A stretch of DNA of 64,000 nucleotides from Lunularia cruciata (Eukaryota; Streptophyta; Marchantiopsida; Lunulariales; Lunulariaceae): contig OX419760.1 in the NCBI GenBank assembly GCA_948567375.1, positions 37,014,001 through 37,078,000 on the forward strand, given 5' to 3'. The position numbers and the translations under genes were made by a program. The notes beneath the pieces were generated by a model, which had not been told where the DNA came from, made no database searches, and saw only the letters and a program-made list of their open reading frames with translations. This document shows, piece after piece, positions 13,201 to 25,510 of this stretch. The first letter of the stretch is position 1, and each line of letters opens with the position of its first letter.

Positions 13201-14676
13201 ATCTTTGTGATGGGTACTAATGGAAACCTCTATGTTGGCAAGGTCGGGTCTCGTTGCTCCATTATCAGGGTTTACAGTGTTAATTATTCGCTATTTATTG
13301 AGGTTCATACGGCTTTGTCGATTAAGAGTTCTAGACAGAGACTAAATAATCAAGTGTCGATCAAACTGTCTTATTGATACAATAGTGCTTGCCTGACGGC
13401 AGGCTTGTATGCAAGCCTACTGAGAGTTAACGGCCCACATAGAGTAGCCTACAACGCAAGAGTAAATCCAGTGTTCTTGAATGTGGTTTGTCGGACCGGG
13501 TGTACTTACTACCCGCCGGTGAGGTGCTTGCTGTATTTGTGCAGAAGGAGAAGGGTAAATTGCAACATTCAAGCTTTTTGGCTGGAGGAGTAACAATTGC
13601 CGCAGGAAGGCTTGTTGTTAAGAAAGGCACGATAGAGGTAATTCTTTTGATCGTTGTCAATTATAGTTCTTTGAAAGGTAGGAATATATCCTGCTGTGCG
13701 GGTTTGATGACCAAGCCGTAACATGACCAAGCTGCATTCTCGATTATATCAACGTGTATATGGCCTTCGTTGAACTTCCTTTTAGACCTTGACTTCGTCC
13801 CAATCTTGGCCTTGACTACAGCTCATGGAAGCGCACAGTGGACATTATCATCCTACTCCCGACAACTTCAAGCAACTGATTAGCATCCTTACAAGTAGTG
13901 GTGCTGATTTAACAATGGCGAAGGTAAACCTATTCAACTCCTAAGAGATCTATAGCAGCAGAAGGGGAAAATTCAACAACTGGAAAGAGTTTACCTTCAC
14001 ATCAGCATACTCAAGGCGGACAAATAACTCAGATAACTGTTCTTCCATTCCCTATGCCCCAGTAGTTTCCGAACACCAAGTCCTTCCACTCACCGCGTGG
14101 TAGTCTGTATTTGTGCAGGTTCAATTCGTATCGGATGACATGCATTTGGACTCCCTCTCATCGAAGTCTCTTCCGGGGGAAAATTTGCTTATCGAAAATG
14201 ACATCCCAGAAGACGAAATGGTTGTGACTGTGGATGAAACTATTGTGAACACTGTGACACCGACTAAAGTGTCACATACCAAGGAAACTGTCGTCAATGT
14301 TACGAGGTCCGAGCCGGAAAAGGATATGCGAGACATCAAGGGAAGTGGGCTAGATATGCTGAAAGGCTTCAGACTAGAGATCATGCAACCAACACGAACA
14401 CCTGAGTCCGTGCAGGACGAAAAAGAAGTGGAGAATGCAACTCAAAGTGCTTGTGATAGATATCCTGAACCGTCGTCTCCAAATTTTGTGGAGAATAAGC
14501 ACAAACTGTTCGGGCCGGCTATGCGGACTTTCAGCAGGCTTGATATTGATTACTGCACTCGTGCAGTGCGTGAGATTGACTTACAAAAATCTTCGGGGCT
14601 CAATCCCAACACGAAGCAACATCTGATCAGGAGGCTCTCTATGAGTAGGCGGCCGCTTACAATAATACCTTCTTGA
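10228..14676 (+). CDS. IQM-family calmodulin-binding protein, nine exons
   Basis: Exons: 10228-10460, 11868-11982, 12211-12276, 12644-12732, 12838-12925, 13105-13242, 13545-13637, 13822-13923, 14119-14676. All introns begin GT and end AG, phases agree, and the predicted protein is 493 residues. IQM proteins are plant-specific, with one IQ motif that binds calmodulin and a conserved central domain; several act in stress and hormone responses (family knowledge). Seen here: IQ motif VQxxxRGxxxR at residues 53-63. The central domain spans about residues 78-308 and includes [30 protein letters not shown], the GNLYVGK block, [15 protein letters not shown] and HSGHYHPT. The start ATG has context GCCATGG. 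The 185-residue last exon is divergent from the typical IQM tail. The intron 6 donor (GTCGGG) is weak. Intron 1 is 1407 bp; the rest are 105-367 bp. It looks intact. I do not assign a specific IQM number. Confidence 0.93.
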
Positions 14677-16990
14677 GTCCAGACCAATTTTGGCGTGTTT
14701 GGTATAGATTTCAGCTTGTGCAATACGTTCTCTGAAGCCTAGCATAGAAATACAGTGTGAAAGCGCCTTAACGCTTGATGGCAGTGCAGGGAGCTTATAT
14801 GAGCATGTAGCTTGTGAGAGTAGGTTCAGGATTGGTTTGGCTGTGATCAATCTGTGTAAATAAGATACAAAATTTACAAAATCCCTTCTTTGAGTCTTCT
14901 GATCTTACAGTTGTGTCTCGGTTCTGTCAAGCTTAAGAGAAAAGTCTGGTTTGGAGCCAAACCCACCTGAACTACTGTGGTGGCCATAGCCAAGTTTTTG
15001 TTCATACAAGTTGTTCTCAACCTAAAGAAATCAACATCGCTTCTGAACGGCTCAGCCGTTTTTTTGCATACTCTCGTAATTTCGAGGGTGCATATCCCAG
15101 AGGGCATTTAGGAACGCCTCATGTAACGCTAGTCCCTTGCGAATCCACCAAACGTAAGAAGAAGAACGAGAACTGATGCGGGTTGTTCCGTATGTTGAAT
15201 CCATTGTATCAGAATCTTATAAAAACTGATGCAACTAGAGTTTATGAATTTTGTGCAAAGAAGATATCCAGGATATCCCGTTTCTTGACTCCAAACTCCA
15301 AGTCCATGTCCAAGCCGGTGAAAGACAATCTTCCACCCTTCCAATAAGTGCAAAAGAGTTCATCCCCCTAGTTCAAGCTCGTGAAGAACAGGCCTCCAAA
15401 GTTCCGATAGCTACAAGAGATTCCATACTCATAACCCAAACTCAGAAGCTCGTGAGGACAATCCTCTAGAGGCCCAACGCACATGAATGAATCGTAGTAA
15501 ACAACCAAATGATTTGGTAAAAAGAGGCCCAGGAACCGTCAACAACTTTGTTGACATCATTACGGAGAATGTGTCGCATAGAAACAGTAGGAATGATCGA
15601 CCATCCTTATCTATGGGATTTCGATTAAAAGGAAATCAATAAAAAGAAGAGGAATGAAGTATAGAACGAATGGATATAAATCGCTGCCTTCCATTATCTA
15701 TAATTTTATAATTTTTACAAGACTCCAAAGGAAGATAGGTTCTCGCTGGGAGTAATTTCTTCTCCATTAAGGGTAATTAATACTTGATGATGGAAACCGG
15801 ACATGATTTAGTCTGCTATCTACCAGGAATCTAGACCTGACACTCGAAAGATTGGTCAGAGGTACTTTGCGGAAACTCTAGTCAAGGCAATTCCGTCATC
15901 CAAAAATCTCAGGAGAAATTACTGAGTATCCTTGTAAGAATCTACTAAGGGCATTCCATCACCCTAGATCTTTTCAATAGCGTGGTGCGTGGAAAAAGTT
16001 ACTGGTTTGCGTTCAGCAAAGAGCGTGAACATGGTCTCGAATGTGAAATTTTGATACAGTGCATAGGCCACAGTTCGGTAGAATTCCACGTTCCGTCTGC
16101 CAAGAAAGCATTTACTTTCTGCATCTTCGATCAGATAGCCACAACTCAGACAGAAATCTAATCCTTGAGCGATGGTGATAGTATGACACTTTCTGATTCC
16201 TGGGTTTTAATGGAAGGTGTAGACCTTGCCAGAACTGCCTGTACTTGAGATACATCAGAAGTAGTTGTTTACAGTTATTGGCACTGCGTTGAACAAACAT
16301 GTCGCGTGTGCAATTTAATGACATGTGACATGCATACATAATTTCTAAGTACCGATTTTGTAGAACAGGTTTAGAATTAGAAACAAGTTTCATATAAAGA
16401 AAAAGTTTCTAAATCTAAATTTAAAATAAAAATCGGAAGTTTCTAAATTAAATATAAAATTAAAATTGTCATCTCTAAACTTTCAACATAGGAATTTTTT
16501 CTTAAATGCATACATTTAAGAAAGTTTATTAAAATTCTAAACTTCTAATGAAAACTAGCCGGAGACTCGTTGGGACCTGAACAACCAAACCCGGATCCTC
16601 TTCACACATCGCTGAATTTTGACTAAGACTGAAAAGCTAAATTTTGAAATTACAAACGTGCAGCATTTACTAAACCTAACAAGACCCGCTTATTAAAAAA
16701 TAAACATATTCAAAAATTTAATAAAAAACGCTAAGTAATGTTTTTAGATAAAACAACAAATTCACACGTAGGTGTCTTCAATTATAAAAAAATCCACAAC
16801 TTAAGTTACTCCCCATTTGGTTTGGACCATACCAGAAACGTTTTGAGATAAGGCAGCAATGGACAGACGCCTTTACAAAGTCTTATTATTCTTTCTTTCA
16901 TAGAAGGTAATCACATTACCAACTCCACCACGACTGTTCCCGATAAGAAGCTACGTTCTGAGTGTCTAGATGGAGCTGATTGAAATTTAG
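14677..16990. other. Intergenic, no gene seen
   Basis: This is the 3' flank of the IQM gene and further spacer. Open frames of about 70-90 codons occur on both strands but have no recognisable domain and no splice structure that links them. The 3' UTR and polyadenylation site of the IQM gene should lie in its first few hundred bases. Confidence 0.5.
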
Positions 16991-17131
16991 GTTCCGTCTA
17001 ATTATGTTGACTACCTCAGACATATATTCGCACCCACACAACCTACACTTCTGGTCAGTCACAATTATGAGCTCATGGATCTGAACCCCAATGGGAACAC
17101 TGACTTTGAAACTCTACATCAGGAAGTCAAG
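16991..17131 (+). other. Orphan exon candidate (47 codons)
   Basis: The frame is open for exactly 47 codons between an acceptor-like TGAAATTTAG and a donor-like AAG|GTACTC. It encodes VPSNYVDYLRHIFAPTQPTL, then a hydrophilic stretch ending HQEVK. The amino-acid composition looks protein-like rather than random. I do not recognise the family. No partner exon is visible: the next possible exon after 17200 stops quickly in the matching phase. It may be an exon of an unrecognised gene, a gene relic or chance. Confidence 0.25.
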
Positions 17132-18073
17132 GTACTCACTTTCTTCACTCTTCTTTGACAACCAGCTATGCTCATCGACTATACGACATTCTCAGGGCTA
17201 TCCGAGGAAGAAAGAGAGTTCACACTGTAAAGGCTGATATTCAGGTTTTCTGAAAGAGATGCCTGCCCACACAACGTTGTTTACTGTGGACTAATAACAA
17301 CACCCGTTGACTCGGGACGGGGTAGGGCAGGCATCATCAAAGAAGATAACATTCCTGAAAACATGATGCGCATTAAGAAGGTGTAATGAACAGCTGCAAT
17401 AAGCAGACAATTATTTACCGTTAAGACATTGACATTGTAGATTCTACGATCTAATTCCAACTCGCGATCCAGAATTACCCAACTTTTCACAAAGATGAGA
17501 AACACGCTCTTGTAGAAAAATCCTTCACAGTGATGTACTTCATAAACCAATGTATAGTGGATTTAGGTTAGATAGTCACTTCGTCACCATCAAAGAGTCG
17601 GTGACATCCACTCAGCTAGAAAACCTGTCTACAAGGTGACGGTCGGCATTAAACCGTCCACTGGATCTAAGGGAGAGAACGCGCGAATACACTCAAATTG
17701 GGGCCAATACACCAATTAAGCTCTATCCTAACTACTCAACTAGGTATTCTGATGGCTTCAAAATCTTGAATGACAACGTTTGATATACATGCCGAACACA
17801 ATGATGAGGACGTCGGCAAACCTGCTCCTCGCGTACCTTATGCATGGTAGGTGGATGTCTTATGTACATGCTCTTCGTGACATTGCTGGGCCTGACAGTC
17901 TCCACCTTGCTCGCTGTGATTCGACAGCCCCATCAGCTTTTGTAAGAGATACTAAGTGACATACCAGAGATTGCCCCACAAGGAAAGCGGTAACGCAGGT
18001 AGCTTCATGAGCAAAGAAAAATAAATTGCGTAGATACATCGGTTGGTCTCTTCTAAGTCCTGTCTGTCTCTGT
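17132..18073. other. Intergenic, no gene seen
   Basis: Nothing recognisable lies here. It forms the 3' flank of the minus-strand gene that ends at 18074. Confidence 0.5.
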
Positions 18074-19060
18074 CTAGACATCATTCGGGGGCAAGGGAGG
18101 GTCTGGTGCGAACGAGCTTCTTCGAACTAAAAGACAGGTGATTTTTACGGCATTAGGGCCTGTGACCTTAGGTAATGAACACATTGCGAAGTCAGGTTTG
18201 TGCAGAGTAAGGTTCAACTGATCTTCACCTAAGATTAGCTCCGTTGCATCAAGTAGGACATGCCAGCAATTGCGCTGAGCTTCAGAAACCCAATGCAGGG
18301 AATGCCGGGTGCCTTTTATATCAGCTGGATAGGCAAACAACCCTTTGGGGCTGTGGTTACTCTTTTTCCTGAAGTACTGGCTTAGTTTGGAACCGGCAAT
18401 TCTAAGGTCAAGCCATGACGCTGGAATAGGGAGGATCTTTGCCTCCTTGTATATAGAGAACTCTCTTATGACATCCGCTTCCTCGTCCAGAACGGTCATG
18501 TAGTGGTTGTACTTAAAAAAGGGGTAGCTCTCACCTACTAACCTCATAGCCTCCTTGATATTTGCTGTAAACACTACTATGTAGTCATCCTCGTGCAAAC
18601 TACAGTGCTTCAAAACTCGCGTTCTTGCATGTAATTCTGGTATGGAGATTGCTCCGTCACCTCTCTCTCCATCCTTCAATTTCTTTACCAGTATCTCCAG
18701 CAATTTGGAAGGTTCAAGTGGCATCTTCTGAGGGGATGGAAGAGCACTCCCGAAAAATGCAGGATCCTTCCTAGTTGTAGGGGATCTCTTGTCAGTCGGC
18801 GTCCCTGCCTCACTCCCGTCACTACACTCATCACCTTCTCTAAGACTAGGGAGGTCACCGGATCTGTTACCTAGAAGAGTGTCATAATACTCAGGATACC
18901 GAGCTTGCACGTACTGCTCTACATAACGCATTTCTGTGGGAGTAATCGGGCCAGACCATCTTAGATCCAGGCCATGCAACGAAGACATGGCTTCCGCGAT
19001 TATATGCGGAGGAATTACAAAAGTTCGTGCCTGCAATTTCGTCCCACTTATTGTCATGAG
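18074..19060 (-). CDS. Molybdenum-cofactor-sulfurase-like PLP-fold protein, terminal exon
   Basis: The frame extends upstream to an ATG at 19138 (354 codons). However, codons 1-26 read through a pyrimidine tract ending TTGTGCAG at 19061, so an acceptor with the exon starting at 19060 is more likely. The product matches the plant PLP-dependent transferase family related to MOCOS (the At5g51920/At4g37100 type). Shared blocks are DDYIVVFTAN, LVGESYPF, GLFAYPA, a TGTKYSYQW-like block, NCWHVLLDATEL and FAMCSLPKVTG. In 354-residue numbering, D297 and K324 occupy the positions of the Asp and Schiff-base Lys of this fold. Unlike the family, the region before about residue 165 is an acidic Ser/Thr/Pro-rich linker instead of the usual N-terminal PLP subdomain, and the glycine-rich block after the Lys is altered to PNAVKITCLL. 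Activity as a sulfurase is therefore doubtful. Upstream exons were not found. Confidence 0.75.
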   Translation of the reverse strand, partial: LMTISGTKLQARTFVIPPHIIAEAMSSLHGLDLRWSGPITPTEMRYVEQYVQARYPEYYDTLLGNRSGDLPSLREGDECSDGSEAGTPTDKRSPTTRKDPAFFGSALPSPQKMPLEPSKLLEILVKKLKDGERGDGAISIPELHARTRVLKHCSLHEDDYIVVFTANIKEAMRLVGESYPFFKYNHYMTVLDEEADVIREFSIYKEAKILPIPASWLDLRIAGSKLSQYFRKKSNHSPKGLFAYPADIKGTRHSLHWVSEAQRNCWHVLLDATELILGEDQLNLTLHKPDFAMCSLPKVTGPNAVKITCLLVRRSSFAPDPPLPPNDV

Positions 19061-22042
19061 CTGCACAAGAGCAAAAAAGAACGCTATGGCCAAGTAAGAA
19101 ACTAGCGGATCTGAGGAGTGGATCTGCACAGGGTTCAACTGGTGTTACACAGAAACAAAGGAGGGGAACACTTTCTGCAGGTTGAAACACAGGTCTGAAA
19201 CTTGGTGGCAACACTTGGCCTACAAAATAACATGAATGAACCACAAGGATGTTTTCTGCGCCTGACATAGCACGGCAGCAGCCAACGAATTCCTTTGGGA
19301 ATCAAACGACAACGGAACGACATAGAGTAACGCTTCACTGACAGGCTTGGGAAACTGGTAAGATATAAATTTACGCTCCACATAGATTCTTGCACCCCGG
19401 GCATGACGATTAAGAAAGGTCCTTAAACAAATTCACAAATGTCATTACACATGACGGTTACCGTAGTCGTGGTAGTCGAAGAAAAGGCCACAACCACCAC
19501 AAGCTGGCATAAATTACGTGCGTGACTGGTAATCCGGCAAATAGTGAGGGTTATCCGTTGCATACCTTATACTCTTCCTCCTTGCTCCTCCGGGCGCGAG
19601 TATGCGGAACAGGGTTGGACCCCATACTGACAAAAGGACACTCGGGGGACGCCAGCTTGTGGTGGTCGAAGAAAAGGTAACGCCGGAAACAAGACGAGGA
19701 ACCAAGAAACACCCGTGGTCTAGCTAATGGCTACTGAATGGGAAGAAGGTATTGAATGAGGGAACAATTCGGCAAGTAACGAGTTGATTGAAGAGTTCAG
19801 TAGGTGAAGATGTGTACATGAAACAACGCTGAAGACGAAACACACACTCCTGACGCACACACACTTCTGATGCAAACTAGACTGTTTATTAAGATTGAAA
19901 AATAAGATCAAGAAACTGGAGAGAGGCCCTACGTTGAGGTCCCGACTACCATGAGGAGGTAAGTAATGTTTCCCGTTCGAGAAAAGTATAAAGTCTCTGG
20001 TTGATCAGTATCTCTCCAACTGACAGTCGATAGCTTCACAAACCATCGACTTTCAATGGGAGCAGGTGTAGAAGAACGACATCACTCTGGACAGGTAGCA
20101 CATGAAGTAACCAACCAAAAAGAGAACCTGCATCAAACCCGGGTGATTATAATCAAATTGCTGAGAAAAAGAGGAGCAGTGAATCCCGCGGCTAAGACCG
20201 AGAACCAAATGCCGGTTCTTAGGGTGAAACCGGCAATGCTGAAGGTGCGAAAACATGACCGACCAAAACAAAAGGCACCAGCAAACAGTGCGTCCCGACA
20301 AGCGACAAACTACACAGAGCGAAGAGATGATGAAGAACAAACATGCGAGCACCAATTCTTTTTTAATCCACGTGCATTTTCCTCACATTTATCCGCGTGT
20401 ACAACCATAGACAACATCAAACAAATCACTATCTCTAAACCAAGACCTGCAAACAAGTCTTTACCTCCCCTGTTTCGGTTCCCTAGAAAGGAAATTCAAC
20501 ATCCCGATCCCCGCCAACTACATCCTCATTTAGTCAATCGATTTCCAATTTATAAACTTTACCACACAAATTCGTAACCCAAGACAATACCCCTACACCT
20601 AAACAAGTCCTTCTACCTCTACTTGGGTCCCTACACATCAGCGTATTCACCATCCCGAACCTCACCCAAAACCACCGAGATCCTAACTTTCTCAATCAAT
20701 TTCCCTCCAGCACCGAGAGAGTTCGTCGCTCTCTACTCCGCTGTCCTGGGCTGCAATACAGTAGGTTCTCGATATTCCGTGGCCCTACCACCATAGCCCG
20801 GGCTTCACATTTCCTCCTCTCGTGCCTCGAGCTTAGATGGGAGGAAGGCTCGCTACCACCGGTGGAACCATGAGGAACCACCGATTGACAGTAACCGGGC
20901 AGGTGGCCAGGTCTTGGGTCCTCTGTTGCTTTTGTCGTTCCCGATGGTATCAAACGTTGAGATCCGGTTCAAATGAGTGACCTCCGGCTCTTAGGCGATT
21001 CACATGGCTCTTTTGGGCTCCGGCGGCCCACTAAAAGACAAAGTCCGGCAATTAGAATTTTGACGGAGCTCATGTGCACGTCAGGTCTGCCTGACGTTCA
21101 AAGCCTCAGCCGGAGTTTATCCGTCAGGCAGCTCTAGCTCCGTTTGAACCGGATCGGGTGATACAACGTGCAATTAAATTATCGGAAGTCCCTTTATGTG
21201 ACAGGTTTGCCCGAGAATGAACCTGTCGACTTCCCGTCTTCGTTACATCGAGTCTTTAATCTTTCCAAGTAAATACATTTTTGATTTTAATTTTTGACCT
21301 TCGAGACTGGATGCAGATGTAATATGTTTTACCTTTTTTCATTTTTGGACCGTTATTCAATGTTTGTCATGCGTGACTTAAGAATGAAAGCATTTTATTA
21401 ATATTCTTTTTTGAGATAGGAAAAGAAATGGTTTGTCAACGAAAACCAATTCCAATACTCGGGTGTAATATTTTCTTTTTATTCATAATTTTTTTCTCCC
21501 CTTACTTATGTGATTAATTTCATAAGATTTTTTGTTTGAAACTCCATTAATCATAAAAATATGAAATCATAAAAGTTCATCAATATATAGGAAAACGATA
21601 AGCTAAATTTGATGATCACTCTTTTGTGGAAAACGAACGTGAAAATTTTCTTATTGATTTGTAAACCCCGAACTCTTTACTTTACATAACCTAATTCGAG
21701 AACTGGTTACCTATTAACGCCAGTCAATCATCCAAAGTGACCCGTCATCACAAGTATACATATGAGGTTTACGTACGTCCAAATTAACTGCCGGACCTAT
21801 GCAATCCCATGGACACATGATTATACTCTTTCCGTCAATGTTTTAGAGGCTGACGGACGTCAAAACTGACGTACATCATTGAGCCATGTGAAGTGGCCTT
21901 CTCACAGCGTGCTCTTCCCCGACCTCCGCTCAACAGCTCCGTTTCCACCTTCACAACCGGCACAACCAGTTGGAATCATTCTGCTATGTACATGGGAAAG
22001 CTCGAATCTTGGGGACAGATGCAATTCCTTTTACAGCAGAAA

Positions 22043-22098
22043 GGCGACCGCGTAGAGAACACGAAGGATGGGAAAACCCCCATCGAGCCGTACAAGGG
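22043..22098 (+). repeat. Dispersed motif 'R', distant copy
   Basis: GGCGACCGCG, then ACACGAAGGATGGGAAAACC, then CATCGAGCCGTACAAGGG. It differs from the 9719-9774 copy by only a few bases. Neither copy has an evident coding frame. Confidence 0.75.
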
Positions 22099-23993
22099 AG
22101 AGAGAGACGAAAAAGGGAAAAACACAATTCTAAATTTCGATAAGGGAACACATTGAACCTCTGTCCAGCGAGAATGTGTACGGGAATGGATTGTTTCATA
22201 CAACAGCAGGTTTCCGGGAACGTTGGGTTTCATAGAATGAAACAAGTATTCAATCACCAAATTCTATGATTAACGAACCAAGAGTAAAATGAGACGGAGG
22301 GACTAAAGCATCCAACGATGTCATTTGGTTTGTGTGCAAAGGATGAGGATCGCACCTCTGATATGTGAATAAGTAATTATAAAAACTTGTCAAATTAGCA
22401 TGATTGTATTGTATGATATTGATAAAATTATTAGATTTTCTTTTATTCGAGAATAAAGTGACCTTTAAGATGAATTTAAACTTGAATATCTGTAATTTTT
22501 CAAAACTATAGATATTTTTCAGCTAAGTTTTTCAAAACTGATCCGATGGTGAGATCTAGTAGATGTTCTTGAATATTCTTTTGAGGTCTAGTTTTGCCAA
22601 CGCCTTTCAAATATTCTTGAGTTTAATTTCAAGCAAATTTTTGACATGTCCCAAAGAAAATTACAAATTTTTATAAATTCTTTTAGATTTTAAATTTCAG
22701 TAAACTCTTAAAACTTCAAATCTAATTTGATATAGAATTAAATAATAAAAATTGAAACTATAGGTGAAATTTTTTTGACAACGCACATGAGTATATAGTT
22801 ACCTAAATCCAAAAAAGTGAGCTATTTTGTCCAAAATGAAAGTGAATTATATTTTACATTCATATTTAATTTGAGTTTCTAATAAAACTTCATAAATCAA
22901 ACTACAATATTCCATTATTTGCAATGTCATCCATGCCATCTACATTATCTCTCTCATTGTATCATTTCCTCCTCATTATCTAGTTTTCTAGATCAAGTGC
23001 TTGAAAGTCTCTAACTTTGATATAGAAATGGTTTCTGCAGTCAACATAACTAGCATTTCTATGTAGCAATTTGCATCTAGTGTATGACTTCCATCAAAAT
23101 TGCACGTAACTTTTTGGCTATCATATTGTTTCTAGATATGATATATCATTTATCAATCTCAATATTCCTGCGCTTCTTCTTGATTTGAACTAAATATAAT
23201 AGAATTATCTTACCCTAAAAATAAAGATCTAAAACTCTAATTTTGAACCCGTTAATATAATCATAATTAACTAATATAGATATGATATCTCATAGCAGTC
23301 TTTTGGATATTTCAGCTTCTACTCTACCACTAAGATGTAGTTTGTATAATATTAGATATTCTAATTATCATACAAACAGATTATAGTCATTCATAAAACA
23401 TATATCCTCCTTTAACAAATATATAATGATGATATCCTATGTTTGTTATGGATTGGAGATCTTATAGCATGACAACTATTTTCTTTGCACTTGAAAATGA
23501 AGTAATTACAATGGTATTATAATTTATAATACTTGCTTGAAACTAGAGACCATGTTAAAGACACATTCAGTACTATATTATTTGCTATTATTATGCTTAC
23601 ATTCCTTAATTAGCAGTCCTCGATTCTTAAAATAAATGGAAATGATTATAATATAAGAGTAATCATACAAATATTTTACTAAAATCTAGTAAAATTTATT
23701 CCCAATAAAAAAGAGTTCATAAGTTCTTTTAAGAGCTTCCAAGACTTATAGACATAATAATAAAGAATGATTTTATCTTGATGATAAAAAAGCTTTGCAA
23801 TTTTCTTTGTAATATACTCTATCATTTATATGAATGACCAATAAAATATTTGATATAATAGAAATAGAAAACAAGAAAATGTGAAACCTAATATTACAAA
23901 AGGATGTTGGCAATTTCAAAGGTTAATCATGCTATCCATCTTTTTCCTTACTTCATCTTCATCTTTTCATTGAAGATAAAGTACTAGATCACC

Positions 23994-24104
23994 ATGAAGC
24001 TTGTAAATCTCTTCTTGTGTGTGAGTATCATCTTTCTTGATCACATTACAGTGATCTTAACCCTTACCATTCTTATGCCTTACAATGCAACCCAAGGGAA
24101 ATGA
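23994..24104 (+). other. Short hydrophobic open frame, doubtful
   Basis: The 36-codon frame starts MKLVNLFLCVSIIFL in a CACCATGA context and is hydrophobic through residue 28, then ends NATQGK. It resembles a signal peptide or a tiny membrane peptide. It stands alone in AT-rich DNA with no second exon in view, so chance is the default explanation. Confidence 0.15.
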
Positions 24105-25426
24105 AATTGAAGTAAGATTTACCTTTCCTTGTGGTGCTTCATATTATATATCTATACCTTTCTCCTATACTCTTATTTTACCTTTTCTAGCTTGCAAGAT
24201 TCAGCTTCCCTAGTATTCTTCATTTCTTGTAACCATGTTTTATTAGTCAAAACTAAAATTAAAGGTCTCATCTAGTCAAGGATATTAGCTAGTAAAGTAG
24301 TTGATTGAAATTGTATGTAAAGCTAAGCATGGACTTCTAGGTGAAGTCAGAGTAGCTTATGACTAACATTAAGTATGATCTCCCATATGAAATCTAGAGT
24401 AACTTGTGAGTAACTTTAAGTATTATTGGTCAATACTTGCAAGTGGTCTTTGATTAATACATGACTTATGTTTCCTTTATATTCCATATCATCAATCCAA
24501 ACAAGGGATAATGATTGGCCTTTTTGGTAGTGATTTGCTATATTACGGAGTAAAAATGACACTTAAGTACATCTTATTTTTGGAGTTTAATTTGGAGGGT
24601 TTAGGTACAATGGTAAAAGACCAAAGTTCCTTTTACATGAGAGTGGATCATCCTTTGGAGAAATGAGGAAGTGATTTACCTTAAAAGTGGACAGATTTGC
24701 TATAGAGGTTAGCAATGATTATTGAGTTGCAAATATAATAAAGTGGAAGACCATTGAGTTGCAAACATAACAAGCAAGAAGGGATATATTATAGAGTGAG
24801 TTCTAGGTAAGATTTAACTCTAACCTTTGAGACTAAAATTAGATACAAGATATAAGGGAATAAAGTATATTAGACGACCAACAATATTTCACATTCCTAA
24901 CTTCCCTTTCCTAAACACTTTTAACATTCTTACTTAATTTGTAGAGAAGCAAGTCTTGAGATAGCACTTTAGTACACATGTTTGGCATGAACTTCATAAC
25001 CTGAATGATCAAGTCTCTCAAATTTTGCTGCTTTTGATGGTTACTTATATTGATGTGGATTATAATATTTACATTTTGTTATGGGTGATGAATTTAAAGA
25101 GCCTATTGTAAATTTAAACACTCAAGTTTATATTTACTATGATTAAGTTTAAATTAGCATCAAAAGATTGTATTATTAAAATTTTTGGTAAGTAAAAGTA
25201 ACAAGAGATTTACTAATCACATCTACCTTTGGTGGTACCCATGATTTTACAAGGAAGTGCTACAATTATAATTTTCATGTTCTACTAATTACAACCAAAG
25301 GAGGAGAATATGGTAAATCTAACCATGCAAAGCTTGTTTCAACAAATAGAGGAGATTAAATTAGCTTTTAGATTAATTAGATTAAAATGGAACCAACACC
25401 AAGCAACTAACACACAAACTACAAAG

Positions 25427-25510
25427 TGTAACAACCAAGTATCATTCAAATCCATAATATTTTTGGTAAGAACAGATCTGTCCCACAAGGATACAAGTTG
25501 GAGATGACTA
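25427..25510 (-). repeat. Diverged relative of the X-LTR terminus
   Basis: TGTAACAACCAAGTATCATT, then GGTAAG and TCCCACAAGGATACAAGTTG follow the same order as the first ~80 bases of X terminal repeats on the plus strand (TGTGACAACCC, AAATATCAC, GGTAAGTAAAG, TTCCCACAGAGATACGAG). Similarity stops after that. A related LTR family is the likely source; the other end was not located. Confidence 0.4.

Larger units (their letters stand above)
19061..25426. other. Gene-poor stretch
   Basis: 19061-22300 is mixed in composition and may include 5' exons or promoter of the minus-strand PLP gene, but I could not identify any. 22300-25426 is strongly AT-rich with no recognisable coding or element sequence apart from one tiny open frame at 23994-24104. 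A copy of motif R lies at 22043-22098. Confidence 0.5.

Noticed and set aside
13400-13417. AGGCTTGTATGCAAGCCT palindrome in intron 6 as a regulatory hairpin
   Set aside because: A single short palindrome in an intron with no supporting evidence.
15060-15130. A GGCTCAGCCGTTTTTTTGC stem plus T tract as a bacterial-type terminator
   Set aside because: The surroundings are eukaryotic with spliced genes; no such terminator is expected.
18891-19404. Minus-strand frames overlapping and preceding the PLP exon as extra exons
   Set aside because: They are Cys/Ser/Pro-rich, out of phase with the PLP frame and contain no family motif. The hydrophobic 26 codons before 19060 look like a translated pyrimidine tract of an intron.
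20056-20577. A 173-codon open frame on the plus strand
   Set aside because: Composition is low in structure, with no domain or splice context, and it lies in the upstream region of the minus-strand PLP gene. Most likely chance.
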